Assembly: GCA_948567375.1 (NCBI GenBank)
Contig: OX419755.1
Location: forward strand, 84,648,218 to 84,712,217
Source: Lunularia cruciata
Lineage: Eukaryota > Streptophyta > Marchantiopsida > Lunulariales > Lunulariaceae
Direction: 5' to 3'
Length of the DNA: 64,000 bases
In this document: one piece after another, positions 62,100 through 64,000 of the stretch
Layout of the letters: each line of letters opens with the position of its first letter
Position numbering within the stretch: the first letter of the stretch is position 1
The notes under the pieces: model-generated
Told to the model about the DNA's origin: nothing
The model's input: the letters and a program-made list of their open reading frames with translations, nothing else
Database searches by the model: none
Translations under genes and position numbers: made by a program

Positions 62100-64000
62100 A
62101 AGAAGCTTGTCAATGATGGTATATGAGCATCTTAGAGATTGCTTTCAAGCAGATGATCTTTCTAGTGGTTTTACCAAGTTGTTTCATGTGGTTGCAGCAA
62201 TAGCAAGAAGAGACATGCCTATGTTTGTTAGTTGGGATTAGGTGCTAGTCAACTTCTCACAATGGAGAAGGATACATGGGGCATTAGACTAATTGCTATT
62301 GGAGAGATATTTTTTCATTTGGTCAATTGTACCATTGTCTTTCAACATCATCCTCACTTTGCACAACACCTCTTGGTCCATATTAGTTTTGAGTAGCTAC
62401 ACCTAGAGGATGTGAGGCAATATCCTAGATATCCATATGGAGTAGATAGTCATACAAGTGGATGTTGAGAATGCTTTTAATAGCATCTCTCAAGCATTTA
62501 TCTTTAGAGAGCTTAGGGAAGTTGGTGGATCCTTGGCAAGTCTTATTCCTTATTTCTGTAGTTTTTGTATGGCTCTCTTGCTTCCTTTTACTACTAGAAC
62601 GGTTGTTCATAGGAAGGAGTCACCATCTTGGAGTTAGTTGTTGGTACATGTCAAGAAGATCCTTTAGGGGGTCCTTATTTGCCATGTCTCACTTTAAAGC
62701 TCTCTTATCTACTACTTTGGCCATGCTAGGTTGTGTATTTCCCTCTTTGGGAGATGATACACACATCATGGGCCATGTAGATAAGATTAGGCAAGTCTTT
62801 GACCACTTGACTACCAAGCTAAATCTAGTAGGCTTGAGAATCAAGGTGTTAAAGTGCATGGCATGGTCCTTTTTAGGTACCCCTCTCCACCTTGAACTTC
62901 CAAAGAGTTGTATCACATCTATAGATGGACTACAAGTTCTTGGAGTGCCAATAGGATCTTGGGATTTTGTCACATGCTTCTTAGACATTACCCTCGTGTC
63001 CTCTCTATGTGGATGACCTTCCATTACTAAGAGATCCATAGGTGGTATTTGGTATACTCTCCTCTAGTATTGCTCGTCAATTGACTTACCTTTTCACATA
63101 GTTCCCCCCTCTTTGTCCTTCCTATCACGTCTAACAGCCTTTAATAGGAGGATTATTGGAGTCTTTGGTGATATTATTGGACCAAGGACATTTAAGTGTA
63201 TGATACAAGATTTGGGACATATAGACAAATATCTTTGCCAATCTTGTGTGGAGGTGTTGGCTTGTTATCTATGAAAGAGATAACACTCATAACATTTTTG
63301 GGTAATTGGGCTCCCTTGGCACCCCTACTTTCCTCTAGTTTTGTGGTTGTTGATATGTTGGTTTTGGAGACTTATGTGATAGAGTTGGAGGGAGATCCTT
63401 TTCTCTCTAGATGTTATTGCAGCAAATGAGAGATACTCTATCCCATGAGCACACAAGGGATTTCCATCTTTTGCTTCACTATTGTCAGATTGAACTAGAG
63501 GTTTGCATCTTCCTTAATGCAACAATAATATTAGCATATGCTACATTCTCTCTTAATTGACTCATCCATTCTTCAAGCTACTAGAGCACATCTTTGCTCT
63601 TGTCTGGCAAGGATGCATGCTCTTGGATCCTATTGCAACCATGTGTTAGGGCATTTTGACTCACACTAGCTGCTTTCTCTATAATGATGAGGTTTTGCTT
63701 AGGTTTGGTCCACTTATTTGCATCTTCATTACTCACTTGTGAGTGTGGTCCTACACTTAATGCAACAATGGTCCATATGACATGGTGTCCTTTTGGAGGA
63801 TAGATGATAACTACCCATGATGCTATTAAGGAAATGGTGTATACTATGGGATGAGAGAGTGATACTTGGCTTGGAAGGAGTGTTCATATGCTTTGCAGAC
63901 AACACATGTTAGGGCAGACCTATACTTGGTCCGAGATGATCAGGTGATAATAGTAGATGTCATGGTTATGGACCCTATACATGAAACAATTTTGGAGGGA
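62100..64000 (+). mobile_element. LINE-type non-LTR retrotransposon, reverse transcriptase region, runs off right edge
   Basis: The conserved reverse transcriptase order is visible over three frames. RLIAIGEIFFHLVN (fingers) lies near 62285-62325. DVENAFNSISQAF at about 62461-62500 holds the first catalytic Asp. A GGSLFAMSHFKALL-like block is near 62660-62700, and a LGDDTHIMG box at about 62750-62776 stands where YADD-type motifs lie. LKCMAWSFLGTPL (62850-62890) and a GLQVLGVPIGSWDF block (62927-62970) follow. Downstream come a CECG...HMTWCPFGG cysteine/histidine segment at about 63733-63800 and VDVMVMDPIHETILEG at the right edge. At least four frame changes or stops are needed to follow it, so it is not functional. 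No endonuclease domain or 5' end is visible; the left limit near 62100 is approximate. Confidence 0.75.

Noticed and set aside
1-64000. CRISPR arrays, rRNA or tRNA genes, organelle DNA insertions.
   Set aside because: No regularly spaced short direct repeats, no cloverleaf with a T-loop GTTCRA block that I could find by eye, and no stretch recognisable as plastid or mitochondrial genes.

Overview
The window is plant nuclear repeat DNA. I see no intact host gene, tRNA or rRNA. It is AT-rich and consists almost wholly of old, nested transposable elements, which fits a large, slowly turning-over genome; a gymnosperm such as a conifer is my inference and is not proven by any single sequence here. 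All LTR-type elements are treated as fossils: every one is broken, most of them many times.

Four kinds of element make up the window. (1) Family C, my name: about thirteen copies or pieces (C1-C13) of a roughly 3.7-3.8 kb unit. Complete copies start TGTGGTACCCACA (or TATGG...) and end ...GGGTTGTCACA (or ...CATA). Eight are flanked by recognisable 5-bp target-site duplications. They have no long terminal repeats and no real inverted repeats. They carry one long decayed frame (about 770 codons in the best copy) with a conserved N-terminal globular domain, an acidic linker and a long coiled coil, followed by about 0.7 kb of conserved non-coding DNA with a TATTTAAA box. TG...CA ends with 5-bp duplications are the marks of retroviral-type integration, so the simplest reading is that each copy is a giant solo LTR with a gene inside its U3. 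(2) Gypsy-A, a chromodomain Ty3/gypsy element with TGTAATAC...GTATTACA LTRs: two internal regions (A1, A2), one same-strand LTR and one reversed solo LTR. (3) F, a second Ty3/gypsy chromovirus with both LTRs, a primer-binding site and target duplications. (4) G, a Tat/Athila-like Ty3/gypsy internal region. A LINE-type reverse transcriptase runs off the right edge.

Layout. 1-2510: 5' tip of C1 in a Gypsy-A LTR, which itself lies in C2. 2511-14300: A1, split by C3 (4332-11811), which is split by C4 (7289-11031). 14301-21041: A2, split by C5 (14361-18142), ending in an LTR. 21042-24532: G. 24533-45357: C6 containing C7 (28346-45338), which contains F (29252-38724, itself hit by C8 at 30300-34078) and C9 (40490-44279). 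This is five levels of nesting counting G. 46121-50540: reversed solo Gypsy-A LTR containing C10 (46273-49957), the best-preserved C copy. 51259-55008: C11 inside the older, diverged C12. About 55959-58900: diverged minus-strand C13. 58900-62100: low-complexity, AT-rich DNA with no gene, containing one CpG-richer fold-back block near 60.06-60.32 kb. 62100-64000: degenerate LINE.

The genes do not form a host pathway. The story is one of successive insertions whose order can be read from the interruptions and target duplications. The most interesting object is family C and its protein, which I do not recognise.
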